Below the pieces are notes generated by a model, which was not told the DNA's origin, made no database searches, and worked only from the letters and a program-made list of their open reading frames with translations. A stretch of DNA of 64,000 nucleotides, taken from positions 34,590-98,589 of IMG/VR virus record IMGVR_UViG_3300003322_000423; one strand, 5' to 3'. This document shows, piece by piece, positions 24,699-32,256 of this stretch (position 1 is its first letter; each line of letters opens with the position of its first letter). Source of the DNA: a virus. A program made the position numbers and the translations under genes.

Positions 24699-24792
24699 AC
24701 CCACAAGGTCGACTTCTTGCGGGCTCCCCTCAGCGTTTCGAACCGCATTGAGGGGCAACAGAAAACGTGTCAGCTTTCGCTGATCAAACCGG

Positions 24793-24853
24793 GCACCGAG
24801 GATATCTTAAACCAGACTTCTAATCCCGCAGGACGTTGTCACTGGCTCGGTGC
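24793..24853 (-). other. Structured spacer stem
   Basis: GCACCGAG (24793-24800) pairs with CTCGGTGC (24846-24853). Upstream in the same 197-nt spacer, CCCCTCA/TGAGGGG and CAGC-TTTC-GCTG hairpins also occur. No gene. Confidence 0.55.
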
Positions 24854-24895
24854 GCCCCCTTGTGCACAGGGCGCTAAGGCGACCCAGGGGGTTTG

Positions 24896-24968
24896 CGCTC
24901 TTGGAGGGATTCGAACCCCCGACCTTGACGATAGAAGCGTCTTGCTCTTTCCACTGAGCTACAAGAGC
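24896..24968 (-). tRNA. tRNA-Arg (UCU)
   Basis: Stem GACG/CGUC around CUUCUAU; acceptor GCUCUUG/CAAGAGC, G73. Confidence 0.92.
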
Positions 24969-25034
24969 TTGGAGCCTGCACGTTGCCCTCAATGGCAGGC
25001 TCTATTCAGTTGTATTGACCCATCCTAAGGTCAG

Positions 25035-25109
25035 TACCGGTGACGGGGCTCGAACCCGCGTTCTTCTGACTGAGAATCAGATGAGCTTTGCCAACAGCTC
25101 CACACCGGC
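25035..25109 (-). tRNA. tRNA-Glu (CUC)
   Basis: Stem UCUGA/UCAGA around UUCUCAG; acceptor GCCGGUG/CACCGGU, A73. Confidence 0.9.
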
Positions 25110-25113
25110 AAGC

Positions 25114-25172
25114 CCACAGCTTTTATTTCGGTACCTTCGGGCTGGAGTTCCCAGGTCTTACTTAGGCTGTGG
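25114..25172 (-). other. Structured spacer stem
   Basis: CCACAGC (25114-25120) with GCTGTGG (25166-25172), inner CTGG/CCAG hairpin. Confidence 0.55.
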
Positions 25173-25210
25173 CGGTATTCCAGAGTTACTTCGAATAGCC
25201 TCTAGAACCG

Positions 25211-25287
25211 TATCCGAGACCGGAATCGAACCGGCGTCTTCTCCTGATTGAAAGTCAGGGCACCCCTGCCAACAGAGTAACTCGGAC
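25211..25287 (-). tRNA. tRNA-Glu (UUC)
   Basis: Stem CCUGA/UCAGG around CUUUCAA; acceptor GUCCGAG/CUCGGAU, A73. Confidence 0.92.
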
Positions 25288-25378
25288 TTGGACCGGTTTT
25301 TGTTTCTAACCAGAGCACTCCGGGGGCTACCCGGCACTATACTGGCCCTAATTCAGAACCCGTCCCCGAAACTGAACG

Positions 25379-25454
25379 TACCTGTGAAAGGACTCGAACC
25401 TTCAAACCTTCTGATCCTAAGTCAGACGCCTCTACCAAATTGGGCTACACAGGC
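25379..25454 (-). tRNA. tRNA-Leu (UAG) with a short variable loop
   Basis: Stem UCUGA/UCAGA around CUUAGGA; acceptor GCCUGUG/CACAGGU, A73; T arm GAAGG-UUCGAGU-CCUUU. Only 6 nt (AGGUUU) separate anticodon and T arms, whereas bacterial tRNA-Leu normally has a long variable arm. Confidence 0.82.
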
Positions 25455-25459
25455 TTAAA

Positions 25460-25535
25460 ACCCTGGGCTGGAAGCATCCAGCAGTATGGAAACTTATAGT
25501 GGTTGACTTGTGAGGGAAAACGCACTACCCAGGGT
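25460..25535 (-). other. Spacer folding as a three-way junction
   Basis: Outer ACCCTGG (25460-25466)/CCAGGGT (25529-25535); inner hairpin GCTGG/CCAGC (25467-25482); inner hairpin TAGTG/CACTA (25497-25527). Confidence 0.6.
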
Positions 25536-25538
25536 CAG

Positions 25539-25612
25539 TACTCCGACTCGGACTTGAACCGAGGACACGCGGATTAAGAGTCCGCTGCTACTACCAACTG
25601 AGCTACCGGAGC
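25539..25612 (-). tRNA. tRNA-Lys (CUU)
   Basis: Stem GCGGA/UCCGC around CUCUUAA; acceptor GCUCCGG/UCGGAGU, A73. Confidence 0.92.
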
Positions 25613-25916
25613 GAGAAAAAACTATTCTAGCATACCCCGAAGGGTGGCGGGTGGGGTGATTTCCCACAACAGAGGGCAGGCCATTAGCCGATTTAATTAC
25701 CTCTGAACCACACGTTAGCCGCTAAGCACGAATTCAGGCGCATCGCTAAATGCCCTTCCGTCAACTTCCTCACCGATTGGCTCTGGATAAAGGGGTGGCC
25801 CTTTGGGGTGCCCGCCCAAGCTTACGTTTGTCTTCCGCCGTGTGTACAATCCATCCCCCGATCTGCATAGGGGATCGTTTCTGTCACCGCCCACACTTCC
25901 CGTCGGAAGTGTGTTG
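25613..25916 (-). other. 304-nt structured spacer, no gene
   Basis: No convincing ORF. Right end: GTACAA (25844-25849) pairs with TTGTAC (25914-25919), enclosing CGATC/GATCG and a perfect 9-bp CACACTTCC/GGAAGTGTG hairpin (25892-25913). AAAGGG/CCCTTT hairpin near 25790-25806. Confidence 0.5.
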
Positions 25917-25996
25917 TACCCACAGAGGGATTCGAACCCTCACGCCATAAGGCATCGCTTTTGAGGCGACTGACTATACCGTTCGTCTATGCGGGC
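25917..25996 (-). tRNA. tRNA-Leu (CAA)
   Basis: Stem UCGC/GCGA around CUCAAAA, long variable arm, acceptor GCCCGCA/UGUGGGU, A73. Reads UUG; no UUA-reading Leu tRNA is seen in this window. Confidence 0.9.
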
Positions 25997-26131
25997 CTCA
26001 CCCTTGATTGCGCTACCACGCTCAAGGGCTTACCTCAGCTCTAGGTGAGGTCACAACAGCTCTCTAAACCCGGAGCCAGGGCGCCTCACGGTTTATGGTA
26101 GCTCCGTGAGAACTTCAAGCTTGTGTCACCC

Positions 26132-26162
26132 CTCTGCCGGGGGGAAAGGAAACTCGGCAGAG
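26132..26162 (-). terminator. Hairpin after the DUF7448-like gene
   Basis: CTCTGCCG/CGGCAGAG stem directly after the stop at 26171. The rest of the 25997-26170 spacer has CCCTTGA/TCAAGGG, CCTCA/TGAGG and TCACGG/CCGTGA hairpins. Confidence 0.5.
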
Positions 26163-26170
26163 AGGGACGG

Positions 26171-26572
26171 CTAAAGGTCTTCCACCATTATATGGAAACC
26201 GTATGCATAGTAGAAAGGGTTCCCCGCTGACCAGCCAACATCAAGCTTGAGCACATCACCCATGTCGGCGTAAATGTGCCAAGTCTGGTATCCGTCAGTC
26301 GTACCCACGCCCGTGATAATGTGGTCAACCATTTCGGGGTGGAGCAGAAAACCTTCAAGTTCTGTATAGGCGCAACAGTCGCTCTCACCGACAAGGGTCA
26401 CTGCTTTACCGTTGTCCAGTATGATCCGGCCTTCGGGTGACACGCTGACGATTTTGTGGCCTACGACAGCTTCAGCAAGAGCATTCTTGCTGTCAACCAT
26501 TGTACCGTTGTCTGTTTCTTCGTCAAGGATTTCCTCTTTGTACAGACGTTTGTGCTTGTACTTTTTGGCCAT
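26171..26572 (-). CDS. DUF7448-like protein of unknown function
   Basis: 133 residues. DCCAYTELEGF, the YADMGDVLKLDVGWS stretch and the ending GNPFYYAYGFHI recall a small domain I associate with actinophage DUF7448 proteins (from memory). Start ATG 26572 follows AAAGGAG. Lies within the tRNA array between Leu and Phe. Confidence 0.7.
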   Translation of the reverse strand: MAKKYKHKRLYKEEILDEETDNGTMVDSKNALAEAVVGHKIVSVSPEGRIILDNGKAVTLVGESDCCAYTELEGFLLHPEMVDHIITGVGTTDGYQTWHIYADMGDVLKLDVGWSAGNPFYYAYGFHIMVEDL

Positions 26573-26591
26573 GATAACTCCTTTCAAAAAG

Positions 26592-26663
26592 TAGCTCCCC
26601 GGAGACTCGAACTCCGCACTCAGGCACTTCACGCCCGTGCTTTTCCTGATAAGCTAAAGAGCC
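26592..26663 (-). tRNA. tRNA-Phe (GAA), first gene of the array
   Basis: Stem CGGGC/GCCUG around GUGAAGU; acceptor GGCUCUU/GGGAGCU, A73. Confidence 0.9.
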
Positions 26664-26816
26664 ATTTGGATGTCGCGCAAGACTTTATGATAGTCCCACC
26701 ACATCCTCTGTCCCTGCCCGGAGGCAGGTGCAGCCGTTTCATGTACACGCTATTCACTAGTCAAAGTTCTCGGTTACAGCTTCTCCGGTTTCCCGTGTCC
26801 CGCTGTTGTGAGTACT

Positions 26817-26845
26817 AACTTACCTGATCTGTGGAGGTCTGTCAA
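26817..26845 (-). promoter_or_regulatory. Promoter of the tRNA array
   Basis: TTGACA (26840-26845), 17-bp spacer, TAAGTT (26817-26822). The TGA inside TTGACA is the stop codon of the deaminase gene. About 150 nt of leader with a CCTGCC/GGCAGG hairpin precede tRNA-Phe. Confidence 0.75.
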
Positions 26846-27211
26846 CCCCTGATTCGCTCTATCTCGAAGATTCCTTCATTGGTGGTGTAAACGACCTTCT
26901 TCACACCGGCCAGTAAGAGAGCGTTGTAGCAGGCTGGACAAGGTCTCGCCATGCGTGGGTCACCTGCCCGGTTGACCCGTGCAACGTAGATGGTCGCTCC
27001 CTTTGACCGATAAAAGGCACTCCCGTAGGACGGCCATCTCCGCATGGGTGGTGGCGTTCATGTGGTCTATGTCGGGGCGGTTGCGGAAGCGGTTGGTGGA
27101 CCAGCCGAGCACGTTGCCGTTGTTGACTACAAGGGCGCCAAGCTGCCAGCGATATGTGGAAGTTGAGGCAACGTCAAGCGCCCTCTTGATATAGCGTCTA
27201 TGGGTGTTCAT
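26842..27211 (-). CDS. Zinc-dependent deoxycytidylate/cytidine deaminase, split by a +1 frameshift
   Basis: Two frames make one protein. The first (27211 to 26960) carries NNGNVLGWSTNRFRN and THAEMAVLREC, the HAE zinc/proton-shuttle motif. The second (open from 27045 to 26842) carries KGATIYVARVNR and RPCPACYNALLLAGVKKVVY, the PCxxC motif. Neither half can work alone. Joining needs a +1 shift near CTT-TTA-TCG (about 27010-27025). Start ATG after AGGAG. Either a recent indel or programmed frameshifting. Confidence 0.75.
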
Positions 27212-27217
27212 ATGTCT

Positions 27218-27299
27218 CCTGACATGTCAAAGGGCCGGATGCGGTTCTCACCTTGTCCATCCGGCCCGTTCCCCGAGCTGTCCCCTCCTAGGCTCGGGA
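27218..27299 (-). terminator. Two hairpins between operon genes
   Basis: GGGCCGGATG/CATCCGGCCC and CCGAGC/GCTCGG stems between the 27302 gene and the deaminase. The first is GC-rich and terminator-like but has no clear U tract. Confidence 0.5.
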
Positions 27300-27301
27300 G
27301 A

Positions 27302-27529
27302 TCAGAGAGACTTAGCCAACTTGCGGGCTTCCTCTAGCAGATCCACCTGTCGCTGACGGCGGTTGTCCACGTAGATCTCGCTCAGTACGGCCTCAAGTCG
27401 CTTGACCTTGGTGGCTCGGATAACCTTCCAGCCGTCCTTGGTCAAAGCCTTACGGACCTTGTCAGCCACGGCCTTGGTAGGACCCGAGGTGATGGCGGAT
27501 GCAATGCTGGTGGTGGGTGTCTTAGACAC
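27302..27529 (-). CDS. Small basic protein of unknown function
   Basis: 75 residues, Lys/Arg-rich with a predicted helical C-terminal half (KRLEAVLSEIYVDNRRQRQ). Not recognised. Isolated between hairpins on the left and the exonuclease on the right. Confidence 0.6.
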   Translation of the reverse strand: MSKTPTTSIASAITSGPTKAVADKVRKALTKDGWKVIRATKVKRLEAVLSEIYVDNRRQRQVDLLEEARKLAKSL

Positions 27530-27609
27530 TACCGACTCCTAATTAGTTTGATTAGCAGTGATCAAGTAGGTATAGATTAAGGATGTTTGACAGAAAGTTC
27601 AAGAGGGGG

Positions 27610-28371
27610 TCATGAGATGCCTGTCACATCGATACCGGCAAGGCGATGCCTGCCTCTACCGTACTTAGCACATCCCCGGCACTGAAAACGCTGATACACA
27701 CCTGTGGTGGTGTATGCCTTTCCATCGGGACGCAGATCAGTTCCCCCACAGTTTCCACAAGCGTCTAGGTCGCCCGTGTAAAGACCGAGGTGGGGGTGGG
27801 GTTGAATCCAGGGTAACAGTTTATCATAAAGTTTTTCCGTCAATACCACATCTTGCTTGTTGTATTGGCGCATCAACTTCCACGCGGAAGCTTTACCTGC
27901 CATACAATCCAGCCAGAGCTGGAATCCGTTATGACTGGTTTTACCACCTAATCCCAACTCACTGGCCACGTGGTCAAGTTTGTTGCTGGCGAACTTGAAG
28001 TTTTTACGGGCTACTTGAAGGAGATCAACTTGAGCATACGGCGCCGGAGGGTCCATATCCGCGAGAATGAATTCGCGATTAAGGTGTTTGACATCGAAAC
28101 TCTTAGAATTATAACCTACTACTATGTCAGCTTCAGAAAGAAGTTCATGTGCCGCACGTAACATGACAGGTTTACTGTCGTGATAAGTGGAATAGAACAA
28201 TACTTTCTTGTCCCCATGCCATTTGGCCGCGAATGAGATCATTTCCACAGGTTCTACCAACTGTGTAAGACCTATGGACTGATCAAACAACCCCCATGTA
28301 TATGCGAGGTTGGGCCGGTTTTCTATGTCCAGCGTCAGGATTCTCGGACCTGAATAACTTTTGGATTTCAC
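27610..28371 (-). CDS. DEDD-family 3'-5' exonuclease (RNase H fold) with zinc ribbon
   Basis: 253 residues. ILTLDIENRP gives the first D and E, VVGYNSKSFDVKHL the second D, and YNKQDVVLTEKLY the last D with a nearby Tyr. The C-terminus adds a CGNCGG...CRGC zinc ribbon. GTG start 28371 overlaps the stop of the gene before (GTGA). Located directly downstream of the polymerase genes; likely proofreading or repair. Confidence 0.85.
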   Translation of the reverse strand: MKSKSYSGPRILTLDIENRPNLAYTWGLFDQSIGLTQLVEPVEMISFAAKWHGDKKVLFYSTYHDSKPVMLRAAHELLSEADIVVGYNSKSFDVKHLNREFILADMDPPAPYAQVDLLQVARKNFKFASNKLDHVASELGLGGKTSHNGFQLWLDCMAGKASAWKLMRQYNKQDVVLTEKLYDKLLPWIQPHPHLGLYTGDLDACGNCGGTDLRPDGKAYTTTGVYQRFQCRGCAKYGRGRHRLAGIDVTGIS

Positions 28372-28553
28372 GCTTTCTCGTCCTCCCAAAGATTGGGAGT
28401 GCTGAATTGCTTCTCCCACACCTCCGCCGGTTGGTGCATACAGGTGCAACCCTTACAACCCCAATGGGGGGATTGCCCGTGTTGTTCAGCCGAGCCGGAT
28501 TCATATGCTTCGCGGTTGCTGTCAGCCATATCGGCACAATGACTACATATCAT
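28368..28553 (-). CDS. Small cysteine-rich protein
   Basis: 61 residues with CSHC near the start and CKGCTC in the middle, probably binding zinc. Function unknown. Overlaps both neighbours, consistent with the operon pattern here. Confidence 0.6.
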   Translation of the reverse strand: MICSHCADMADSNREAYESGSAEQHGQSPHWGCKGCTCMHQPAEVWEKQFSTPNLWEDEKA

Positions 28554-28689
28554 TTTCGACGTCCTCTTCTGCACATAGATCACAGTCGGGGTACAACCTT
28601 CTGTGCCATTCGTCGGCTGTCTCCCCACCTACCGCAGAGAGGTTTTTCTCACTGGAAGTCCCAGGTTGTGTAATCTCGGGTTGGGTCAT
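28543..28689 (-). CDS. Small acidic-ended protein, CxxC
   Basis: 48 residues ending DCDLCAEEDVENDM. Its ATG lies within the last codons of the polymerase gene. Not recognised; real but short. Confidence 0.5.
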   Translation of the reverse strand: MTQPEITQPGTSSEKNLSAVGGETADEWHRRLYPDCDLCAEEDVENDM

Positions 28690-31180
28690 AACCGCCCTTT
28701 TCCTCATCACACGCGTAGGCGTAATCCGGACCAATACCTGTGTCCACGAAGAACGGAGTGTCCGTCTCGACAGGAACGTCTGTCATGACTTCTTCAATCA
28801 GCTTCACAGCCTCATGAACCTTGTCCTTGTGGATAGAGAAAACAATAGAGTCGTGAACCGTGAGGAGCACGCGGCCATAATTCTTCTCTCTGAGCATCTT
28901 AGTCAACAAAATCACTCTTGTCAAGCAGATGTCAGATCCAGTGGACTGACTCTTGAAGTTGGTGGCCTGATTCTCCACCTTCCAGAGGTTGTCAGCGGTG
29001 ATGAGACTCCAGCGACGCTTACGGCCGAATTCTGTGGTCAGTACGCCGGTCCGTACGGCTTCCTGCTTCCACCCTTCCTTGACCTCATTCCAGACCTTGT
29101 AGCGGTTCCAGAAAGCGTCCAGCATCTCTTGGGCCTTCTCCTTACCACCACCGATTGTTTTACGGATGTCTGGATTCTTGGAGAGTTTGCCCGCTTTGAT
29201 GTTGTAACCGGAAGCCAGTACCACCGGCTTAACTGCCTTACGTTCCTCCGCTGTGACCTCTTCGTACGCCTTTCGGAAGATGTCCTGCGCAGTAGCTTTA
29301 TAGATGTCGCGCGTTGTGAGGTCTTCAAGAAGCTGTGCATCCTTAGTGAGGTGATGCGTGACGAACATTTCAAGAGCCTTATAGTCGGAGTTGACGATAA
29401 GGTCCCCGTCGTCCGGCAGGAACATTCGCTTTACGTATTTGGCACGCTTGGAGCGACTGGGCACGGTCTGAAGCGCCGGAGATTTCATGGACAGACGGCC
29501 TGATACGGTTCCTGCTACGAAAATGTCCGGATGAACCCGGCCATCCTCCCACAGAAATCCCTGCATACCTTCAACGAAATTTCTTTGAAGATAATCAAGC
29601 TCGCGATAAGCAACAACCAGGTCCGTGAACGGGTGACCCGCATTGATCTCCCAGAATTGTTTGTCACACTGGCGAGGTTTAAATGTAGGAATCATCCGGA
29701 ACATGTCGTGACAGATGTGTGCCATCTGTGTGGACGACCGGACATTCAGGGTGTTGTCCACTTCACGGATATAGCGCTTAGATTTACAAGTTTCGCACTT
29801 GGTGAGGAGTCCATGTGCCTCTCGCAAATACTTAGCATATGATGTGACCCTGAGTTCGTCCAGGTGTGGACGCAACCGCACAGGTACGCAGTCACAGATA
29901 CGTCTGACGATCTGGTTCTTAGTAACTTTAGGATCTTCTGGGAATCCTTTTTGTCTTGCGTATTCCTGAACTTCTTCAATCGCATTGTCAATGAGCGGAC
30001 GCCACTCAGCAGCCAATTGCTGAGTGTACAGCATATCGATACGAATTCCTTCATACTCGATTTCAGCGAACGTCCGTTGCGCCGGTAAAAGGATATCTCG
30101 AACGAGTACCGACGTCCCTTCCCGTTCGACGCGTGCAGGTAATACGGTGCTGAGTTGATATGTGTAGTAAACGTCAAGGCACCCATACTCAGCGAGTACG
30201 TCTGGACAAATGTGTCCGTAGTTGATTTTCTTTTTGTCACTGGACAACCACACTTTGAGTTCTTCGTCCCAGAAGGGCGCGTTGCAGTACTGCCGGGCCA
30301 CGTACTTCAAAGAGGTCTGGTTGGCCTTCTCCGTGAGCCCCAGGGCCATGCACATGGTGTCCACGTCTCGGTCACCTAGGTCTACCCCGAGCCAGTGACG
30401 TAACATCTTGCGGTCGTGCTTGGTGTTGTGGAGAATCCAGCGCGCTTTCCTGTGATTGAGAAAGCGCTCCCACAAAGTGCGGATTCGTTCGATGACACCC
30501 CAGTTGAAAGCCCAGGCTTTGTTTTCACGGGGGTCGTAAATCTGAATCATGGTGAGAGGCTGAAAGTGATTCAGATTGTAGGACTCGGTGTCTATGGCGT
30601 ATGTCTGGGGACCGTTCTCGGGGTTGTCCAGACGGCTCAGCCACATTGTCAGCACCTCGTGGGCACGGCTGACTTCATCCTGAGTGGCTTCGAAATAGCC
30701 TGTCCAGACTACCGGGTTGTACCCGTCTCGCCAGTCCCACCCTTCACCATTATGCCCGATGAATTCCCATTCGAAATCCGGGCCGTTCTTGGGTGGGTAA
30801 GCCAGTAGACCAGTAGCAAGATCCACAGCACGCCGGATGTGAGCATAAGTGAGGTCAAAATCATCGTACTTCTCCTGATAAATGCCATTTGGGTGTGGCG
30901 TTGGAAGTACCCAGAGACCTAGCTCTTCATTCCATGTCAAACAGCCTGCGTATTCTTTGAGATCTCGCTTGACGTTGCAAAGTTTACGCATGGCGTCCGT
31001 GCCCATGGCGACAACTAGGTCACCATCAAAAACCCCGCGCAATTGCTCGGGGTCTGTGATGTGGGCATAGAGTACGTTGTCCTCAGGGAATCCTGCTTCT
31101 TTGAGTACAGCCTCAAGAATTCCTAAGACTTCCTCGGTGCACTGTGTCTTACCGAGATCAACCAGACATATCTTATTCAT
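28649..31180 (-). CDS. polA: Family A DNA polymerase with N-terminal UDG-like domain
   Basis: 843 residues. Residues about 1-130 resemble uracil-DNA glycosylase family proteins (LVVAMGTDAMRKL, LPTPHPNGIYQ). Then a 3'-5' exonuclease domain (TYAIDTESYNLN) and the polymerase: motif A VNSDYKALEMFV, motif B RKAVKPVVLASGYNIKAG, motif C LLTVHDSIVF. Motif C has HDS in place of the usual HDE. ATG 31180 preferred over an upstream TTG. Confidence 0.92.
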   Translation of the reverse strand: MNKICLVDLGKTQCTEEVLGILEAVLKEAGFPEDNVLYAHITDPEQLRGVFDGDLVVAMGTDAMRKLCNVKRDLKEYAGCLTWNEELGLWVLPTPHPNGIYQEKYDDFDLTYAHIRRAVDLATGLLAYPPKNGPDFEWEFIGHNGEGWDWRDGYNPVVWTGYFEATQDEVSRAHEVLTMWLSRLDNPENGPQTYAIDTESYNLNHFQPLTMIQIYDPRENKAWAFNWGVIERIRTLWERFLNHRKARWILHNTKHDRKMLRHWLGVDLGDRDVDTMCMALGLTEKANQTSLKYVARQYCNAPFWDEELKVWLSSDKKKINYGHICPDVLAEYGCLDVYYTYQLSTVLPARVEREGTSVLVRDILLPAQRTFAEIEYEGIRIDMLYTQQLAAEWRPLIDNAIEEVQEYARQKGFPEDPKVTKNQIVRRICDCVPVRLRPHLDELRVTSYAKYLREAHGLLTKCETCKSKRYIREVDNTLNVRSSTQMAHICHDMFRMIPTFKPRQCDKQFWEINAGHPFTDLVVAYRELDYLQRNFVEGMQGFLWEDGRVHPDIFVAGTVSGRLSMKSPALQTVPSRSKRAKYVKRMFLPDDGDLIVNSDYKALEMFVTHHLTKDAQLLEDLTTRDIYKATAQDIFRKAYEEVTAEERKAVKPVVLASGYNIKAGKLSKNPDIRKTIGGGKEKAQEMLDAFWNRYKVWNEVKEGWKQEAVRTGVLTTEFGRKRRWSLITADNLWKVENQATNFKSQSTGSDICLTRVILLTKMLREKNYGRVLLTVHDSIVFSIHKDKVHEAVKLIEEVMTDVPVETDTPFFVDTGIGPDYAYACDEEKGGYDPTRDYTTWDFQ

Positions 31181-31262
31181 GGTACTTGTCAATCATGTGG
31201 ACAACAACGGCGTACACAAGACCCCCTATTGTGACAACTGCGCCTAGGGTTAACCATCCCAT
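31173..31262 (-). CDS. 29-residue single-TM micro-protein
   Basis: Reads MGWLTLGAVVTIGGLV... with one TM segment and a short charged tail. ATG overlaps the upstream stop (ATGA), GGAG ribosome site, and its stop overlaps the polymerase start. Unknown role. Confidence 0.65.
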   Translation of the reverse strand: MGWLTLGAVVTIGGLVYAVVVHMIDKYHE

Positions 31263-31489
31263 CACTTACTCCAGTCATCCAATAGGTTCCTGGCGAAGTT
31301 ACGCACATCGCCGGAAACGGTGCCGAATTCAGCATTGGCTACATCGTGAAGAATACTGTAAACGTAATTACATGACTGACTGCAATAGGACCATGTATTC
31401 ATGAGATCTTGTGCGTAGCCATCTATTACAAGTTGTCGAATCTCTTCACGGGCTCTACGTTCATTTTCATCTATTGTCTCCGCTTCCAC
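31262..31489 (-). CDS. Unknown acidic helical protein
   Basis: 75 residues (ERRAREEIRQLVIDGY, CSQSCNYVYSILHDVA). No family recognised. GTG 31489 chosen for its GGAG site 6 nt upstream; the end of the MazG gene overlaps by 23 nt. Confidence 0.55.
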   Translation of the reverse strand: MEAETIDENERRAREEIRQLVIDGYAQDLMNTWSYCSQSCNYVYSILHDVANAEFGTVSGDVRNFARNLLDDWSK

Positions 31490-31790
31490 CCAGGACTCCA
31501 CGTGCCTGCCTACTTTCAAGTTTGTTGAGGTTGTTCTGAGCTAGTATGTCAAGGCTGAGGCCAAACTCTGTGGCAAGAGCCCCACAGTACCAGAGAACGT
31601 CTGCTATCTCAGCGCCTATGTCTGATCTGAGATCGTCTTTTGTTTTGCCATCGCGCTGCATCTTCTTGACCTTATTAGCTATTTCCCCAGCTTCCCCTAC
31701 GAGACCCAGGGTTGCATATTCCGGGTTGTTCAGCCTGTACGGATAGATGGCGAACTCAAATGCCCTGCGCTGGTAGTCGTCAAGATCCAT
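31467..31790 (-). CDS. MazG-like nucleotide pyrophosphohydrolase
   Basis: 107 residues. GLVGEAGEIANKVKK then IGAEIADVLWYC form the paired ExxE and ExxD metal-binding motifs of MazG. It would hydrolyse a nucleoside triphosphate to the monophosphate. Grouped with thyX and a dATP/dGTP pyrophosphohydrolase. ATG 31823 is an alternative start. Confidence 0.88.
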   Translation of the reverse strand: MDLDDYQRRAFEFAIYPYRLNNPEYATLGLVGEAGEIANKVKKMQRDGKTKDDLRSDIGAEIADVLWYCGALATEFGLSLDILAQNNLNKLESRQARGVLGGSGDNR

Positions 31791-31806
31791 AAGATATCCA
31801 CATATT

Positions 31807-32256
31807 CTAGCCTCTCCATTCATCTAGGTACTTAATAGCAGCACCGTACCAGCTATCCATTTCTAGATGACCTAACTGCACGTTACAGCCTCGGCATAAC
31901 AATGATCTCACCTTACCTGTAGCATGGCAATGGTCTATATCTGTGGCTTCTTTCACACATGACTCTATAGCACATTGCCCATCTTGATCAAAATACATGG
32001 CATCAAACTCAGATTCAGTTAAATCATATGTTTTAAGTAAATACCCACCTCTACCTCCGGGTGTCTTTAAACAATCTGTACACCATTTGCGAGTACCGTT
32101 TACAGTAAACACACAACCGCAATGAGGACACTCTTTTAAACGACCCAGTGGGTTGCCCCATTTATACCATAAAGCCAGGTGGGTTACACACCAGCCTCTA
32201 GCTCTGACAAAACGAGGACAACCCTTTATAGAGCAAGGGTTATAAATTTGTGTCAT
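31807..32256 (-). CDS. Recombination endonuclease VII-type nuclease
   Basis: 149 residues. An N-terminal cysteine region (CSIKGC, CPHCGC, CTDC) precedes YDLTESEFDAMYFDQDGQC and DIDHCHATGKVRSLLC, the His-Me finger core of phage Endo VII proteins. Could resolve branched DNA or act as a homing enzyme. Start ATG 32256 overlaps the upstream stop. Confidence 0.88.
   Translation of the reverse strand: MTQIYNPCSIKGCPRFVRARGWCVTHLALWYKWGNPLGRLKECPHCGCVFTVNGTRKWCTDCLKTPGGRGGYLLKTYDLTESEFDAMYFDQDGQCAIESCVKEATDIDHCHATGKVRSLLCRGCNVQLGHLEMDSWYGAAIKYLDEWRG

Noticed and set aside
19864-26663. CRISPR array suspected from repeated GATTCGAAC-like motifs
   Set aside because: The repeats are T-arm sequences of tRNAs; spacing and cloverleafs explain them.
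19864-26663. Suppressor tRNA for the TAG or TGA interruptions
   Set aside because: No anticodon CUA, UUA or UCA was found among the 29 elements.
28505-29503. 332-codon plus-strand frame opposite the polymerase
   Set aside because: Shadow of conserved polymerase motifs; no ribosome site or domain.
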